This document shows, piece after piece, positions 47,908 to 57,119 of a stretch of DNA of 64,000 nucleotides (its first letter is position 1; each line of letters starts with the position of its first letter). The DNA is from Nocardiopsis sp. NRRL B-16309. Lineage in GTDB: Bacteria; Actinomycetota; Actinomycetes; Streptosporangiales; Streptosporangiaceae. A model generated the notes under the pieces. The model was given only the letters and a program-made list of their open reading frames with translations, had not been told where the DNA came from and searched no databases. Where the stretch lies: assembly GCF_001279585.1 (NCBI RefSeq), contig NZ_LGEC01000062.1, positions 1 through 64,000 on the forward strand, in the 5' to 3' direction. A program made the position numbers and the translations under genes.

Positions 47908-50235
47908 CTATGCGGGCGTGACGCCCCGGGGCGGGGTGAAGGCCCGGACCGGGGGCAGCGGGTCGGTGAATGGTTCGACCGCCACGCGCGTCAACTGGCC
48001 CGTGCACGCCTGGCTCAGGGACGACGTGCCCGTGTCCTCGGTCAGTGCGTTCGGGTTGCCGTGCGCGCAGGTCACACCCGGCGCGGTCGGGTCGTACCAG
48101 GCGCCCGTCGACAGCTGCACCACACCCGGCCGCACGGACTCGCTCAGCACCAGCCCCGCCAGGCACGAGCCGCGCGGGCCGACCACCCGTACCACCGCGC
48201 CGTCGGCCAGGCCCCCGGCGCGGGCGTCCGCCGGGTGCATCCGCAGCGGCGCGCGCCCCTGGACCTTCTGTGACATGCTGTGCGCCCCCATGTCCTGCTG
48301 GCTGTGCAGCCGCCCGCTCGGCTGGTTCGCGACCAGCGTGAACGGCCGCTCGCCCCCGCCACCGCCGCCGTCCTCACCGGTCACCGTCGGTCCGGGCAGC
48401 CACACCGGGTGGCCGGGGCAGTCCTCGTACCCGAAGGCGTCGATCGTGCGCGAGAACAGCTCGATCCGCCCGCTCGGGGTGCGCAGCGCGCTGCCCTCGG
48501 GGTCGGCCCGGAACTCGCCGAGGAACGCCTCGTCCTCGACCCGGCCGGGGATCTCCACCCGGCCCAGCGACCAGAACTCGTCGAACCCGGGCACCTCCAG
48601 GCCCCGCCGCGCGACCAGCGACCGCCAGCGCTCGTAGACCACGCGCATCCACTGACCGCTGGTGCGGCCCTCGGTGAACTCCTCGCGCACGCCCAGCCGT
48701 TCGGCCAGGTCGGCGTAGGTGTCGTACTCGTCCCGGGCCTGCCCGTGCGGCTCCACCGCGCGGGGCATCGCCCGCACGGTCAGGTCGCCCTGGCTCGCGG
48801 TGAGGTCGTCGCGCTCCAGCACGGTCGTGGCCGGGAGGACGATGTCGGCGTGGCGCGCCGTCGCGGTCCAGTGCGTCTCGTGCACGACCACCGTGTCCGG
48901 CCGCCCGAACGCCTCGGTCAGCCGCGCCAGGTCCTGGTGGTGGTGGAAGGGGTTGCCGCCCGCCCAGTACACGAGCCGGGTGTGCGGGTACCGGCGCTCC
49001 TCGCCGTCGAAGTCGTAGTGCTCGCCCGGGTGCAGCAGCATGTCCGCGATCCGCGCAACCGGGATGAACGAGTCCACCGGGTTGTTGCCCTGCGGCATGC
49101 GCGGCAGCCCCAGCGGGGTCGCCCCGCCGCCGTAGTTGCCCATGGACCCGTACCCCGACGCGAACCCGCCGCCCGGAAGGCCCACCTGCCCCAGGCAGCA
49201 CGCCAGGGCCAGCCCGGCCCACAGCGGCTGCTCGCCGTGGCGGGCGCGCTGGACCGACCAGCCCACGTTCACCAGCGTGCGCCGCCCGGCCATCCGCCGG
49301 GCCAGGGCGCGCAGGTCGCCGGCGGGCACACCGCTCACGGACTCGGCCCACTCCGGGTCACGCGCGGGGCCCGAACCGTCCTCGCCCAGCACGTGGGCGC
49401 GCACGACGTCAGCGCCCACCGTGTACCGGTCCAGGAACGCGGTGTCGGCCAGCCCTTCGCTGAACAGCACGTGCATCAGGGCCAGCATCACCGCGGTGTC
49501 GGTCCCCGGTTCGATGGACACCCAGTCCGCCTTGACGTTCTCGGGTGTGTCGTCGCGCAGCGGGGAGACGGACACGAACTCCACCCCGTTCTGCGCGGCC
49601 TCACGCATGGCCGGACCGGCGGTCTGCACCGCCCGCCCGCCGGAGGAGGTCCACGTGTTCGACACCCGCAGTCCGCCGAAGGTCACCAGCAGGTCGGTGT
49701 GCTCGCGGATCACCGTCCACGCCGGGGCCCGGTGCAGCAGCCGGTTGGCCGCCGGAGTCCCCAGGATCCGCGGCATCAGCACCTCCACCGCGCCGTGGCT
49801 GTAGGTCGTCCGGGACCGCGTGTAGCCGCCGATCGTGTTCAGGAACCGGTGCAGCTGGCTCTGCGCGTGGTGGATCCGGCCCGCGCTGCCCCAGCCGTAG
49901 GAGCCGCCGTAGACCGCCGCGTTGCCGTGGTCGGACCGCACCCGGTCCAGCTCACGGGCGAGCAGGTCCAGGGCGGTGTCCCACTCGACCTCGACGTACT
50001 CGTCCTCCGGGTCGCCCCGGCGCGGGTCCGGGCCGGGGCCGTGCTCCAGCCAGCGTCGGCGCACCGCCGGGCGCGCCACGCGCGAGGGGTGGTGCTGGGC
50101 GGCCGGGGTGTTGGCGATGATGGGGGAGGGCGCGGGGTCCTCGGGGTCGGGGCGCGCGTCCACGACGCGTCCGTCCTCCACGACCACCTGGTAGCCGCCC
50201 CAGTGGGCGCTGGTCGGATACACCGCGCGCGACAT
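47908..50235 (-). CDS. Molybdopterin oxidoreductase, BisC/TorA type
   Basis: The 775-residue enzyme belongs to the DMSO reductase family, close to biotin sulfoxide reductase and TMAO reductase. It begins directly with the catalytic fold without a Tat signal, so it is cytoplasmic. Ser146 in TYSHGAVEVLMPRILG corresponds to the molybdenum-ligand serine of BisC/TorA. NVGWSVQRARHGEQPLWAGL, VYWAGGNPFHHHQDL and the C-terminal VANQPSGRLHSQQD are pterin-binding stretches. No N-terminal iron-sulfur cysteine motif is present, as expected for this type. The gene stands alone; substrate (biotin, methionine or amine oxides) is not determined. Confidence 0.9.
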   Translation of the reverse strand: MSRAVYPTSAHWGGYQVVVEDGRVVDARPDPEDPAPSPIIANTPAAQHHPSRVARPAVRRRWLEHGPGPDPRRGDPEDEYVEVEWDTALDLLARELDRVRSDHGNAAVYGGSYGWGSAGRIHHAQSQLHRFLNTIGGYTRSRTTYSHGAVEVLMPRILGTPAANRLLHRAPAWTVIREHTDLLVTFGGLRVSNTWTSSGGRAVQTAGPAMREAAQNGVEFVSVSPLRDDTPENVKADWVSIEPGTDTAVMLALMHVLFSEGLADTAFLDRYTVGADVVRAHVLGEDGSGPARDPEWAESVSGVPAGDLRALARRMAGRRTLVNVGWSVQRARHGEQPLWAGLALACCLGQVGLPGGGFASGYGSMGNYGGGATPLGLPRMPQGNNPVDSFIPVARIADMLLHPGEHYDFDGEERRYPHTRLVYWAGGNPFHHHQDLARLTEAFGRPDTVVVHETHWTATARHADIVLPATTVLERDDLTASQGDLTVRAMPRAVEPHGQARDEYDTYADLAERLGVREEFTEGRTSGQWMRVVYERWRSLVARRGLEVPGFDEFWSLGRVEIPGRVEDEAFLGEFRADPEGSALRTPSGRIELFSRTIDAFGYEDCPGHPVWLPGPTVTGEDGGGGGGERPFTLVANQPSGRLHSQQDMGAHSMSQKVQGRAPLRMHPADARAGGLADGAVVRVVGPRGSCLAGLVLSESVRPGVVQLSTGAWYDPTAPGVTCAHGNPNALTEDTGTSSLSQACTGQLTRVAVEPFTDPLPPVRAFTPPRGVTPA

Positions 50236-50372
50236 GCCGCTCTCCCGTCTCCCCGTTTCCCCACGCGGGAGCGCCCAGGCGCTCCCCTCCGGGCCCGGAC
50301 CACACTCTACGCACCAGACGGTGCCAAAATGGGGCACGCGATCGGCAGTCGAGCGGAACGGGCGGTAGGACG

Positions 50373-51323
50373 ATGGGCGAGCTCAGGTCACGGCGGTCGG
50401 TGCTGGCGGTACCGGCCTCCAACCCCCGGTTCGTCGAGAAGGCGCGCGGGCTGGAGACCGACGCCTTCTTCCTCGACCTGGAGGACGCCTGCGCGCCGCT
50501 GGAGAAGGCCGACGCCCGCGACACCGTCGTGCGGGCCCTGCGCGAGGGCGGCTGGGACGGCCGGGTGCGCACCGTCCGCGTCAACGACGTCACCACCGAG
50601 TGGGCCTACCGCGACGTCATCACGGTCGTGGAGGGCGCCGGGGCCGACCTCGATGCCCTCGTGCTCCCCAAGGTGACCTCCGCGCGCGACGTCCACTGGC
50701 TGGACACCCTGCTCACGCAGATCGAGCGCGCCACGGGGCTGGAGGTGGGCCGCATCGGCATCGAGGCGCAGATCGAGGACGCCCGCGGCCTCACCGAGGT
50801 CGACGCGATCGCCGCCGCCTCGCCCCGGCTGGAGTCGCTGGTCTACGGCCCCGCCGACTTCATGGCCTCGCTGAACATGAAGAGCCTGGTCGTGGGCGAG
50901 CAGCCGCCCGGCTATGACACCGGCGACGCCTACCACTACGTGCTGATGCGCATCCTCACCGCGGCCAGGGCCCACGGGCTCCAGGCGATCGACGGCCCCT
51001 ACCTGCGGGTCCGCGACGTCGACGCCTTCCGGCGCTCCGCCGCCCGCACCGCCGCGCTGGGCTTCGACGGCAAGTGGGTCCTGCACCCGCTCCAGGTCGA
51101 GGCCGCCAACGAGGTGTTCGCGCCCTCCCAGGAGGACTACGACAAGGCCGAGCGCATCCTCGACGCCTACGCGCACGCCACGGCCGTCGACCGCCGCGGC
51201 GCCGTCATGCTCGGTTCCGAGATGCTGGACGAGGCGTCGCGCAAGATGGCGCTGGTCGTGGCGGGCAAGGGCCGTGCGGCCGGGATGAGGCGCACCAGCG
51301 GGTCCGACGGCGACGGAGCCTGA
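50373..51323 (+). CDS. CitE-like HpcH/HpaI aldolase (CoA-ester lyase)
   Basis: The 316-residue TIM-barrel lyase has RRSVLAVPASNPRFVEKARG, the metal/substrate motifs FFLDLEDACAP, LVLPKV and GIEAQIEDARGLTEVDAIA, and YGPADFMASLNMKS, as in malyl-CoA/citramalyl-CoA lyases. It should split a beta-hydroxyacyl-CoA into two smaller acyl units. The ATG at 50373 has GTAGGA just upstream. It diverges from the molybdoenzyme gene with about 140 bases between them and stands alone. Confidence 0.9.
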   Translation: MGELRSRRSVLAVPASNPRFVEKARGLETDAFFLDLEDACAPLEKADARDTVVRALREGGWDGRVRTVRVNDVTTEWAYRDVITVVEGAGADLDALVLPKVTSARDVHWLDTLLTQIERATGLEVGRIGIEAQIEDARGLTEVDAIAAASPRLESLVYGPADFMASLNMKSLVVGEQPPGYDTGDAYHYVLMRILTAARAHGLQAIDGPYLRVRDVDAFRRSAARTAALGFDGKWVLHPLQVEAANEVFAPSQEDYDKAERILDAYAHATAVDRRGAVMLGSEMLDEASRKMALVVAGKGRAAGMRRTSGSDGDGA

Positions 51324-51446
51324 TCCCGCCCCGGACACCGAGGCCCGGCCCGCCGGTCACCCGGCCCCTGGCGCTCGCCCGGGGCTGCGGCAACACGTCC
51401 ACCGGCCTCTTACCGCGCTCTCACCCCGGTGATGCAGCATGAGGCC

Positions 51447-52151
51447 ATGGAAGCCACCTCCACCTCTACCGCGACGGTGCTGATCGCCGACGACGACCGG
51501 GCGATCCGCGAGTCCCTGGAACGCGCCCTCCAGCTCGAGGGCTACACCGTGCGCACGGCCGCCGACGGCGTTCAGGCCCTGGCCACCGTGCACGCCGACC
51601 CCGTCGACCTTCTGATCCTCGACGTCATGATGCCCGGCGTCGACGGACTGGGCGTGGCCCGCGTCCTGCGGGCGGAGAAGGACCGCACGCCGATCCTCAT
51701 GCTCACCGCCCGCGTGGAGACGCCCGACCGGGTGGCCGGGCTCGACGCGGGCGCCGACGACTACCTCGCCAAGCCCTTCGAGCTGGAGGAGCTCCTGGCC
51801 CGTCTGCGCGCGCTGCTGCGCCGGTCGGCGCACGTGACGGAGGAAGGTGTCGAGGAGGGGCCGCTGCGGGTCGGCGAACTGCGCCTGGACCCCCTGGCCC
51901 GCCGGGTGTGGCGCGGCGAGCGCGAGATCGAGCTGTCCAAGACCGAGTTCGACCTCCTGGAGCTGCTGGTCCGCAACCACGGCATCGTCCTGGACCACGC
52001 CACCATCTACGACCGCATCTGGGGCTACGACTTCGGTCCCGAGTCCAAGAACCTCGCCGTCTACATCAGCTACCTGCGCCGCAAGCTGGAGGACGGCGGA
52101 CCGCCGCTGATCCAGACCGTGCGCGGCGTCGGATACACACTCCGGGGATGA
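51447..52151 (+). CDS. OmpR-type response regulator
   Basis: The 234-residue protein has a receiver domain with phosphoacceptor Asp59 (LILDVMMPG), acidic residues DDD (15-17) and Lys of YLAKPFELEELLAR, then a winged-helix DNA-binding domain (ELSKTEFDLLELLVRN, ending RTVRGVGYTLRG). The ATG at 51447 is chosen because GAGG precedes it; further starts at 51429 and 51432 are possible. It forms a classical pair with the kinase gene one base downstream, resembling MprA/MprB-like envelope stress systems. Confidence 0.93.
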   Translation: MEATSTSTATVLIADDDRAIRESLERALQLEGYTVRTAADGVQALATVHADPVDLLILDVMMPGVDGLGVARVLRAEKDRTPILMLTARVETPDRVAGLDAGADDYLAKPFELEELLARLRALLRRSAHVTEEGVEEGPLRVGELRLDPLARRVWRGEREIELSKTEFDLLELLVRNHGIVLDHATIYDRIWGYDFGPESKNLAVYISYLRRKLEDGGPPLIQTVRGVGYTLRG

Positions 52152-52152
52152 G

Positions 52153-53664
52153 TTGAACACCGTGCGCGACTCCGCCGCTGCCACCGTGCCGTACCGGCTC
52201 CGGGCGCTGTTCACACCGGGCGGCTGGCGCCTGGGCACCCGCTTCGCGGTGCTCTTCGCCGTCGTCGTGGGCGTCACCGTCGCCCTGATCGGCACGCTCG
52301 CCTACTCGACCGCCGCCACCCTCATCCGCAGCGACGCCCGGGACGAGTTCCAGCGCAGTGTGACCTCGCTGTCCGAGGAGCTGGTCAGCCTGCACGAGGA
52401 CGACTCCGGGGCCTCCGCGGGCAGTGTGATGTTCCTGGCGGGCAAACACGTCCAGGTCCAGTTCATGCGTCCCGACGGCGCCCGCACGCACCCGATCGCC
52501 GACCCCGGCGGTGCCGTGGACCTGGAGCCGGACGCCACGGACCTGGAGGTCGCCGCCTATGAGGACCCCGGGGTGGTGGAGAGCCGCGAGAAGGAGGTCG
52601 GGGAACAGACCTACCGGGTGGCCACGGTGTCGGTGGGCGACGGCGTGGGGGCCTTCCTGGTCGTGCAGCGCCTGTCGCCCACGGAGAGCACCATCGACCG
52701 CCTGGCCACCCAGATCCTGTGGGTCGGGCTGTTCGTCGCCATCGCCGCGGCGTCGGCGGGATGGCTGGTCGGCCACCGCGTCACCGGGCGCCTGGCCCGG
52801 CTGACCGACGCCGCGGAGTACGTCAGCTCCACCGGCCGCCTGGACCCCGTGACCGCCGAGCACAACGGCGAGAGCGGCTCGGGGGCACCGCTCGGAGCCG
52901 AGGAGGTCGGCCGGGACGAGGTCGGGCGGCTCGGCGCGGCCTTCAAGGCCATGCTGGCGCGGCTGACCCAGTCGCAGGACGAGCAGCGCCGACTCGTCCA
53001 GGACGCCGCGCACGAACTGCGCACGCCGCTCACCAGCCTGTACACGAACGTGCAGGTGCTGGGGCGGGTGGACCGCCTCAGCCCGGAGGCGCGCGAGCGC
53101 CTCATCGACGACCTGCGCGGCGAGGCGCGCGAACTCACCGCGCTGGTGAACGAGCTGGTCGGCCTGGCCACGGGCGACCACGAGACGGAGACGCCGTCCA
53201 CGGTCCGGCTGGGCGACGTCGCGGAGTCGGTCGCCGCCCGGGTCCGGCGCCGCACCGGGCGCGAGATCATCGTCGACGCCGACGACAGCACCGTGTGGGG
53301 CCGACCCAAGGCGCTGGAGCGGGCCGTGGTCAACCCGGTGGAGAACTCGGCGAAGTTCGACGCGGAGGGGACCGAGCCGATCGAGATCCGGATCCGCTCC
53401 GGGACCGTGGAGGTCAGCGACCGCGGGCCCGGGATCGACCCCGCGGAGCTCGACCACGTCTTCGACCGCTTCTACCGTGCCACGGTGGCCCGCGGCCTGC
53501 CCGGGTCCGGACTCGGACTGTCGATGGTCCGCGACATCGCCCAGGCCCACGGCGGACGCGTGTTCGCCCGCAACAGGGTCGGCGGCGGCCTCGTCATCGG
53601 CTTCGAGCTGCCGGTGGCCCCGCCGGACGGGAGCCCGCCGACGTCCGGCACCGCCGACGCGTAG
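52153..53664 (+). CDS. Membrane sensor histidine kinase
   Basis: The 503-residue kinase has two membrane segments (about 31-58 and 186-206) enclosing a 127-residue extracellular sensor part, a HAMP segment, a HisKA domain with His287 (DAAHELRTPLTSLYTNVQVL) and a HATPase domain with DRGPGIDPAEL and GSGLGLSMVRDIAQAHGG. The N-box reads VNPVENSAKFDAEG; a proline at the third position is unusual (usually L). It starts at TTG 52153, two bases after the regulator stop. The pattern matches MprB-like kinases. Confidence 0.92.
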   Translation: MNTVRDSAAATVPYRLRALFTPGGWRLGTRFAVLFAVVVGVTVALIGTLAYSTAATLIRSDARDEFQRSVTSLSEELVSLHEDDSGASAGSVMFLAGKHVQVQFMRPDGARTHPIADPGGAVDLEPDATDLEVAAYEDPGVVESREKEVGEQTYRVATVSVGDGVGAFLVVQRLSPTESTIDRLATQILWVGLFVAIAAASAGWLVGHRVTGRLARLTDAAEYVSSTGRLDPVTAEHNGESGSGAPLGAEEVGRDEVGRLGAAFKAMLARLTQSQDEQRRLVQDAAHELRTPLTSLYTNVQVLGRVDRLSPEARERLIDDLRGEARELTALVNELVGLATGDHETETPSTVRLGDVAESVAARVRRRTGREIIVDADDSTVWGRPKALERAVVNPVENSAKFDAEGTEPIEIRIRSGTVEVSDRGPGIDPAELDHVFDRFYRATVARGLPGSGLGLSMVRDIAQAHGGRVFARNRVGGGLVIGFELPVAPPDGSPPTSGTADA

Positions 53665-53718
53665 CGGCACGGTCCCCGTGGTCCGGTCGCCCGGGACGCG
53701 GAGATCGGCCCCCGGGCG

Positions 53719-54411
53719 TCAGTCCGCGCCCAGGAGGGTGGCCAGGTGGTCCAGACTGCTCGCCGTCATGTCGAAGGAGTCCGAGGCCCGGGGCGGATCC
53801 CCGACCGGACGCTCGACATAGGCGGTCCGCAGACCCGCGGCCTGGGCGCCCCGGAGGTCCCAGGCATGGGTGGCGACCATGAGCAGGCGGTCCGGCGCGC
53901 GACCCGCGTCCTCGACCGCGAGCCGGTAGACGTCGGGCCGGGGCTTGTAGCCGCGGACCTCCTCGGCGGAGAGCACCTGGTGCCACCGCAGACCGGCGTG
54001 CGCGTTGATGCGCGTCAGCGCCGAGCGGGCGGCGTTGGACAGGCCGACCACGGGGAAGCGCGAGGCGATCCGGGCCAGGGCCGCGACCGAGTCCGGCCAC
54101 GGGTCCAGCCGTCGTCCGGCGCCCGCCAGCGTCCGGACCGCGTCCTCGTCGTCGACACCGGCCTCGGCCGCGACGCGGGCCGCCGCCTCCAGGTCGATCA
54201 CCGTGCTGTCGGCGTAGGCGCGGCGGCCCTCGGCGATCTCACGCTGCTGCTCGTCGACGTGGCGGTACCAGGTCCGCACGAGCGCGTCCGTTCCCGCGTC
54301 GTCGAGGCCCGGGAGCAGCGTGCGGATGCCGCGCGCGATCCCGCCGGGTTCGTCGACCATGGTCCCGAGGACGTCGAAGACGATCACGTCGATGTCGGGG
54401 CGTGGGGTCAC
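53719..54411 (-). CDS. HAD-type hydrolase (haloacid dehalogenase type II-like)
   Basis: The 230-residue protein has the HAD motifs: motif I IDVIVFDVLGTMVDE (here DVL instead of the usual DxD), motif II VVGLSNAARSALT, the lysine in EVRGYKPRPDVYRLA and motif III VATHAWDLRGAQAAGL. This is the 2-haloacid dehalogenase-like branch. The GTG at 54411 has GGAG upstream. No partner gene gives a substrate. It ends convergent with the histidine kinase gene. Confidence 0.85.
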   Translation of the reverse strand: MTPRPDIDVIVFDVLGTMVDEPGGIARGIRTLLPGLDDAGTDALVRTWYRHVDEQQREIAEGRRAYADSTVIDLEAAARVAAEAGVDDEDAVRTLAGAGRRLDPWPDSVAALARIASRFPVVGLSNAARSALTRINAHAGLRWHQVLSAEEVRGYKPRPDVYRLAVEDAGRAPDRLLMVATHAWDLRGAQAAGLRTAYVERPVGDPPRASDSFDMTASSLDHLATLLGAD

Positions 54412-54599
54412 GTGGAACACTCCTGAGCGTCTCGGCCCGCCCCGCCCGGCCCGCGTGTGGCCCCGGAGGCCCGGCGGACCCGGAGGAACCGGGCGGCGGA
54501 GAACCCGTGCTCGCCCGGGCTCGGTGGCGAGGATAGCCCGTGCCCCAGATCGGTTCTTCGCGGACCTCCGGCGACCCAAAGCCCGCGGAGGAGACCTCC

Positions 54600-55907
54600 C
54601 TAGCCGCGGGCGGCTCCGGACAGCGCTCCGACCGCCGCCTCCAGGTAGATGTGCTCGAACCGCTCCAGCGAGTCCTCCAGGCGGTGCCGCTCGGCCATCG
54701 CGCGGCTGTGCGCGCCCATCCGGGCGCGCCGGTCCTCGTCGGCGAGCACGTCCGCCACGCGGGCGGCGATCTCGGCCGGCCGACCGGGCGGGAACAGGTA
54801 CCCGTTGCGGCCCTGCTCCACCAGGTGCGGGAGCGCCATCGCGTCCGCCGCCACGACCGGCAGCCCGCTCGCCATCGCCTCCAGGGTGGCGATGCTCTGC
54901 AGCTCCGCGACGCCCGCGATGGCGAACACGTCCGCGCACCGGTAGACGTCCGGCAGGTCGGCGTGCGCGACGAAGCCCAGGAAGACGACGCGGTCCGCCA
55001 CACCCGATTCCCGGGCCAGCTCCTCCAACCGCCGACGGTGGGACCCGTGCCCGGCGAGGACGAGCTGCGTGTCCGGGGTCAGCGCCACGGCGCGGATCAG
55101 CTCGTCGGTGCGCTTCTCCTCATCCAGACGCCCCACGAACACGAGCGTCCTGCGGTCGGGCACCCCCAGCCGGGCGCGCAGCCGCCGCCGCTCCGCCGCC
55201 CCGCCCGCCAGGGGACGGAAGCGGGCGAGGTCGATCCCGCAGGAGACGGCCTCGACCGCGCGGCCGAGCCCCTGCTCGCGCAACAGGCGCGCCGCCGCCG
55301 GGGTCGGCGTGGTCACGTGCTCCACGCCGGAGAGGACCTCGCGCAGGTCCCACCAGGCCAGCCGGGCCACGTGCGGGCGCAGCGGCGCGGGCACGCGGAG
55401 GTGGTCGAAGAGGTTCTCCGGCATGAAGTGGTTGGTCGCCACCACCGGAACACCGCGGCGGCGCGCGGCCGGGGCCAGGATCCGGCCGATCACGAAGTGG
55501 TTCTGGATGTGCACGGCGTCCGGCCGCAGGCGGTCCAGGAGCCGCTCCATGTGTCCGCGCGCGCCCGGGGGCAGGGCCAGGCGCACACTCTCGTGGGCCA
55601 GCGAGGGCACCGACCGGAGCCGGTGCTCGACGACCCCGTCCCGCTCCACCACGCGCGGCGGCCCCTCCGCGGACGGGCACACCACGTGCACGCGTACGCC
55701 GCGCTCGACCAGGCCCCGGGCCAGCCGGGCGGTGAAGTAGGCGGCGCCGTTGACGTCGGGAGGGTAGGTGTCGGAGGCGATCAGCACCCGGGTGCCCCGG
55801 GAACCGCCGGGGCCGGCGGGTGCCGGTGGCGGCGGTCGCAGGTCGGTGACGGCGTCGGGGAGCGCGCCGACGGGAGCGGCGGCGGGGGATGCGAGCGACG
55901 TGGACAT
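54600..55907 (-). CDS. GT4-type glycosyltransferase
   Basis: The 435-residue enzyme has a GT-B fold. The N-terminal part after a Pro-rich tail starts VLIASDTYPPDVNGAAYFTA; the C-terminal donor domain has LVFVGRLDEEKRTDELIRAV and the EX7E motif region GVAELQSIATLEAMASGLPV. This resembles PimB/MgtA-like mannosyl- or glucosyltransferases that modify actinobacterial glycolipids. The ATG at 55907 follows a GGAG-type site. The substrate is unknown; the nearby HAD hydrolase is in the same direction but separated by about 190 bases. Confidence 0.88.
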   Translation of the reverse strand: MSTSLASPAAAPVGALPDAVTDLRPPPPAPAGPGGSRGTRVLIASDTYPPDVNGAAYFTARLARGLVERGVRVHVVCPSAEGPPRVVERDGVVEHRLRSVPSLAHESVRLALPPGARGHMERLLDRLRPDAVHIQNHFVIGRILAPAARRRGVPVVATNHFMPENLFDHLRVPAPLRPHVARLAWWDLREVLSGVEHVTTPTPAAARLLREQGLGRAVEAVSCGIDLARFRPLAGGAAERRRLRARLGVPDRRTLVFVGRLDEEKRTDELIRAVALTPDTQLVLAGHGSHRRRLEELARESGVADRVVFLGFVAHADLPDVYRCADVFAIAGVAELQSIATLEAMASGLPVVAADAMALPHLVEQGRNGYLFPPGRPAEIAARVADVLADEDRRARMGAHSRAMAERHRLEDSLERFEHIYLEAAVGALSGAARG

Positions 55908-56115
55908 GGGTCGGATCTCCTGGGCCGGTGCGGCGTCGGTCGCCGCGTACGCACGAGTGTGGCCGACCACAGTTGACCGTCGCCGACCTCTCGGTGACGG
56001 CGGGGCGACCGGTCAGGGAGCACGCGGCCCGGGAGACGATACTCCTCGGGCCCGCGTGCGCACCGCGACACACCCGCGTGTCGTCGATCGGTGACCTGGC
56101 GTGAATCGTTCCTGG

Positions 56116-56865
56116 TCAGAGACGGACAGGCGTGGTCCGCGCGCCGGGGCGGGCGCGCGGGGCCCCGCGCTGGAACCACCACTCCAGCAGGACCAGCGGG
56201 AGCAGCCAGCTCAGGAACAGCGACGCGGGCGCCAGGTCGGCGGCCAGGGCTCCGACGTCCCCGCCGTACACCGACCGGGCCTGGGGCATCATCACCAGGA
56301 GCAGCACCATCACGACCAGGCGGTTCAGGGCGATGCCGTAGAGCAGGACGAAGCTGCGCAGCATCCACCGGCGGTGGTCGGCGAACCGGCGGCGGCGCGC
56401 CATCACGTAGCCGGTCACGGTGAAGGCCAGCCACGCGACCGCCCACAGGGTGCTGCCGACCTGCGAGGACGGGCCCGTGTGGCTGAGCGGTGCGATGAGC
56501 AGGGCGGGGACGCCCACGAACACCACTCCGCCGAAGACGTACACCCGGCCGCTCCACCGGTGCACGGCCGGGTGGCGCCGGCGCATCCACGGCCAGACCT
56601 GGAGGACGACCAGCGGCATGAGGACCGTGCCGCCGAAGATGTGCGTGACCAGCATCGCGTAGTGCCAGGGCACGTCCTCGCGGATCGGGAAGCGCGACCG
56701 GGCGGGGTCCAGACCCAGATAGGGCGGAACCGCGAAGGCGAGGAAGGCCAGGGTGGCCAGTGCCAGTGGCGCGATCCAGGGGCGCCGCCACCAGCGCACG
56801 GCGGGTGCGGAGCGGGACGGCGGAGGGGAAGGGGCCTGGGGTGTGTGCGGTGCCTGGGGTGCCAT
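56116..56865 (-). CDS. DUF2306 membrane protein
   Basis: The 249-residue product has a Pro-rich tail followed by about six membrane segments. HYAMLVTHIFGGTVLMPLVV, WPWMRRRHPAVHRWSGRVYV and RRFADHRRWMLRSFVLLYGI match the DUF2306 family, whose conserved histidines (HxxxG, HR and DHRRW) suggest haem or metal binding at the membrane. Function is unknown. It stands alone between the glycosyltransferase and HtrA genes. Confidence 0.8.
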   Translation of the reverse strand: MAPQAPHTPQAPSPPPSRSAPAVRWWRRPWIAPLALATLAFLAFAVPPYLGLDPARSRFPIREDVPWHYAMLVTHIFGGTVLMPLVVLQVWPWMRRRHPAVHRWSGRVYVFGGVVFVGVPALLIAPLSHTGPSSQVGSTLWAVAWLAFTVTGYVMARRRRFADHRRWMLRSFVLLYGIALNRLVVMVLLLVMMPQARSVYGGDVGALAADLAPASLFLSWLLPLVLLEWWFQRGAPRARPGARTTPVRL

Positions 56866-57048
56866 GGGGGTGTCTTCCTCGCTGGGTGCGGACGACCGAT
56901 GGGAATACGCCTCCCATCGGCTCCGACGCTAGGCCCCGGCGCCCGCGCGCCACGAGAGTGCGCGCACCCGGCCCGGCGGTGGGGGAGGGGGGCACGGGCC
57001 GGTGGGCCGCGGTCCCCGGGCGCCCGTGGTGCACCCACCCCGTCCCCG

Positions 57049-57095
57049 CACGCCGGAGGCGGCCCGGACCGGTGGTCCGAGCCGCCTCCGGCGTG
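57049..57095 (-). terminator. Long hairpin after the HtrA gene
   Basis: Exact 15-base outer arms (57049-57063 and 57081-57095) continue, after one mismatch, into six further pairs with a three-base loop. The stem lies 25 bases beyond the stop of the leftward protease gene. Confidence 0.8.
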
Positions 57096-57119
57096 AGCGC
57101 GGTCAGGTCCGCGCGCGTG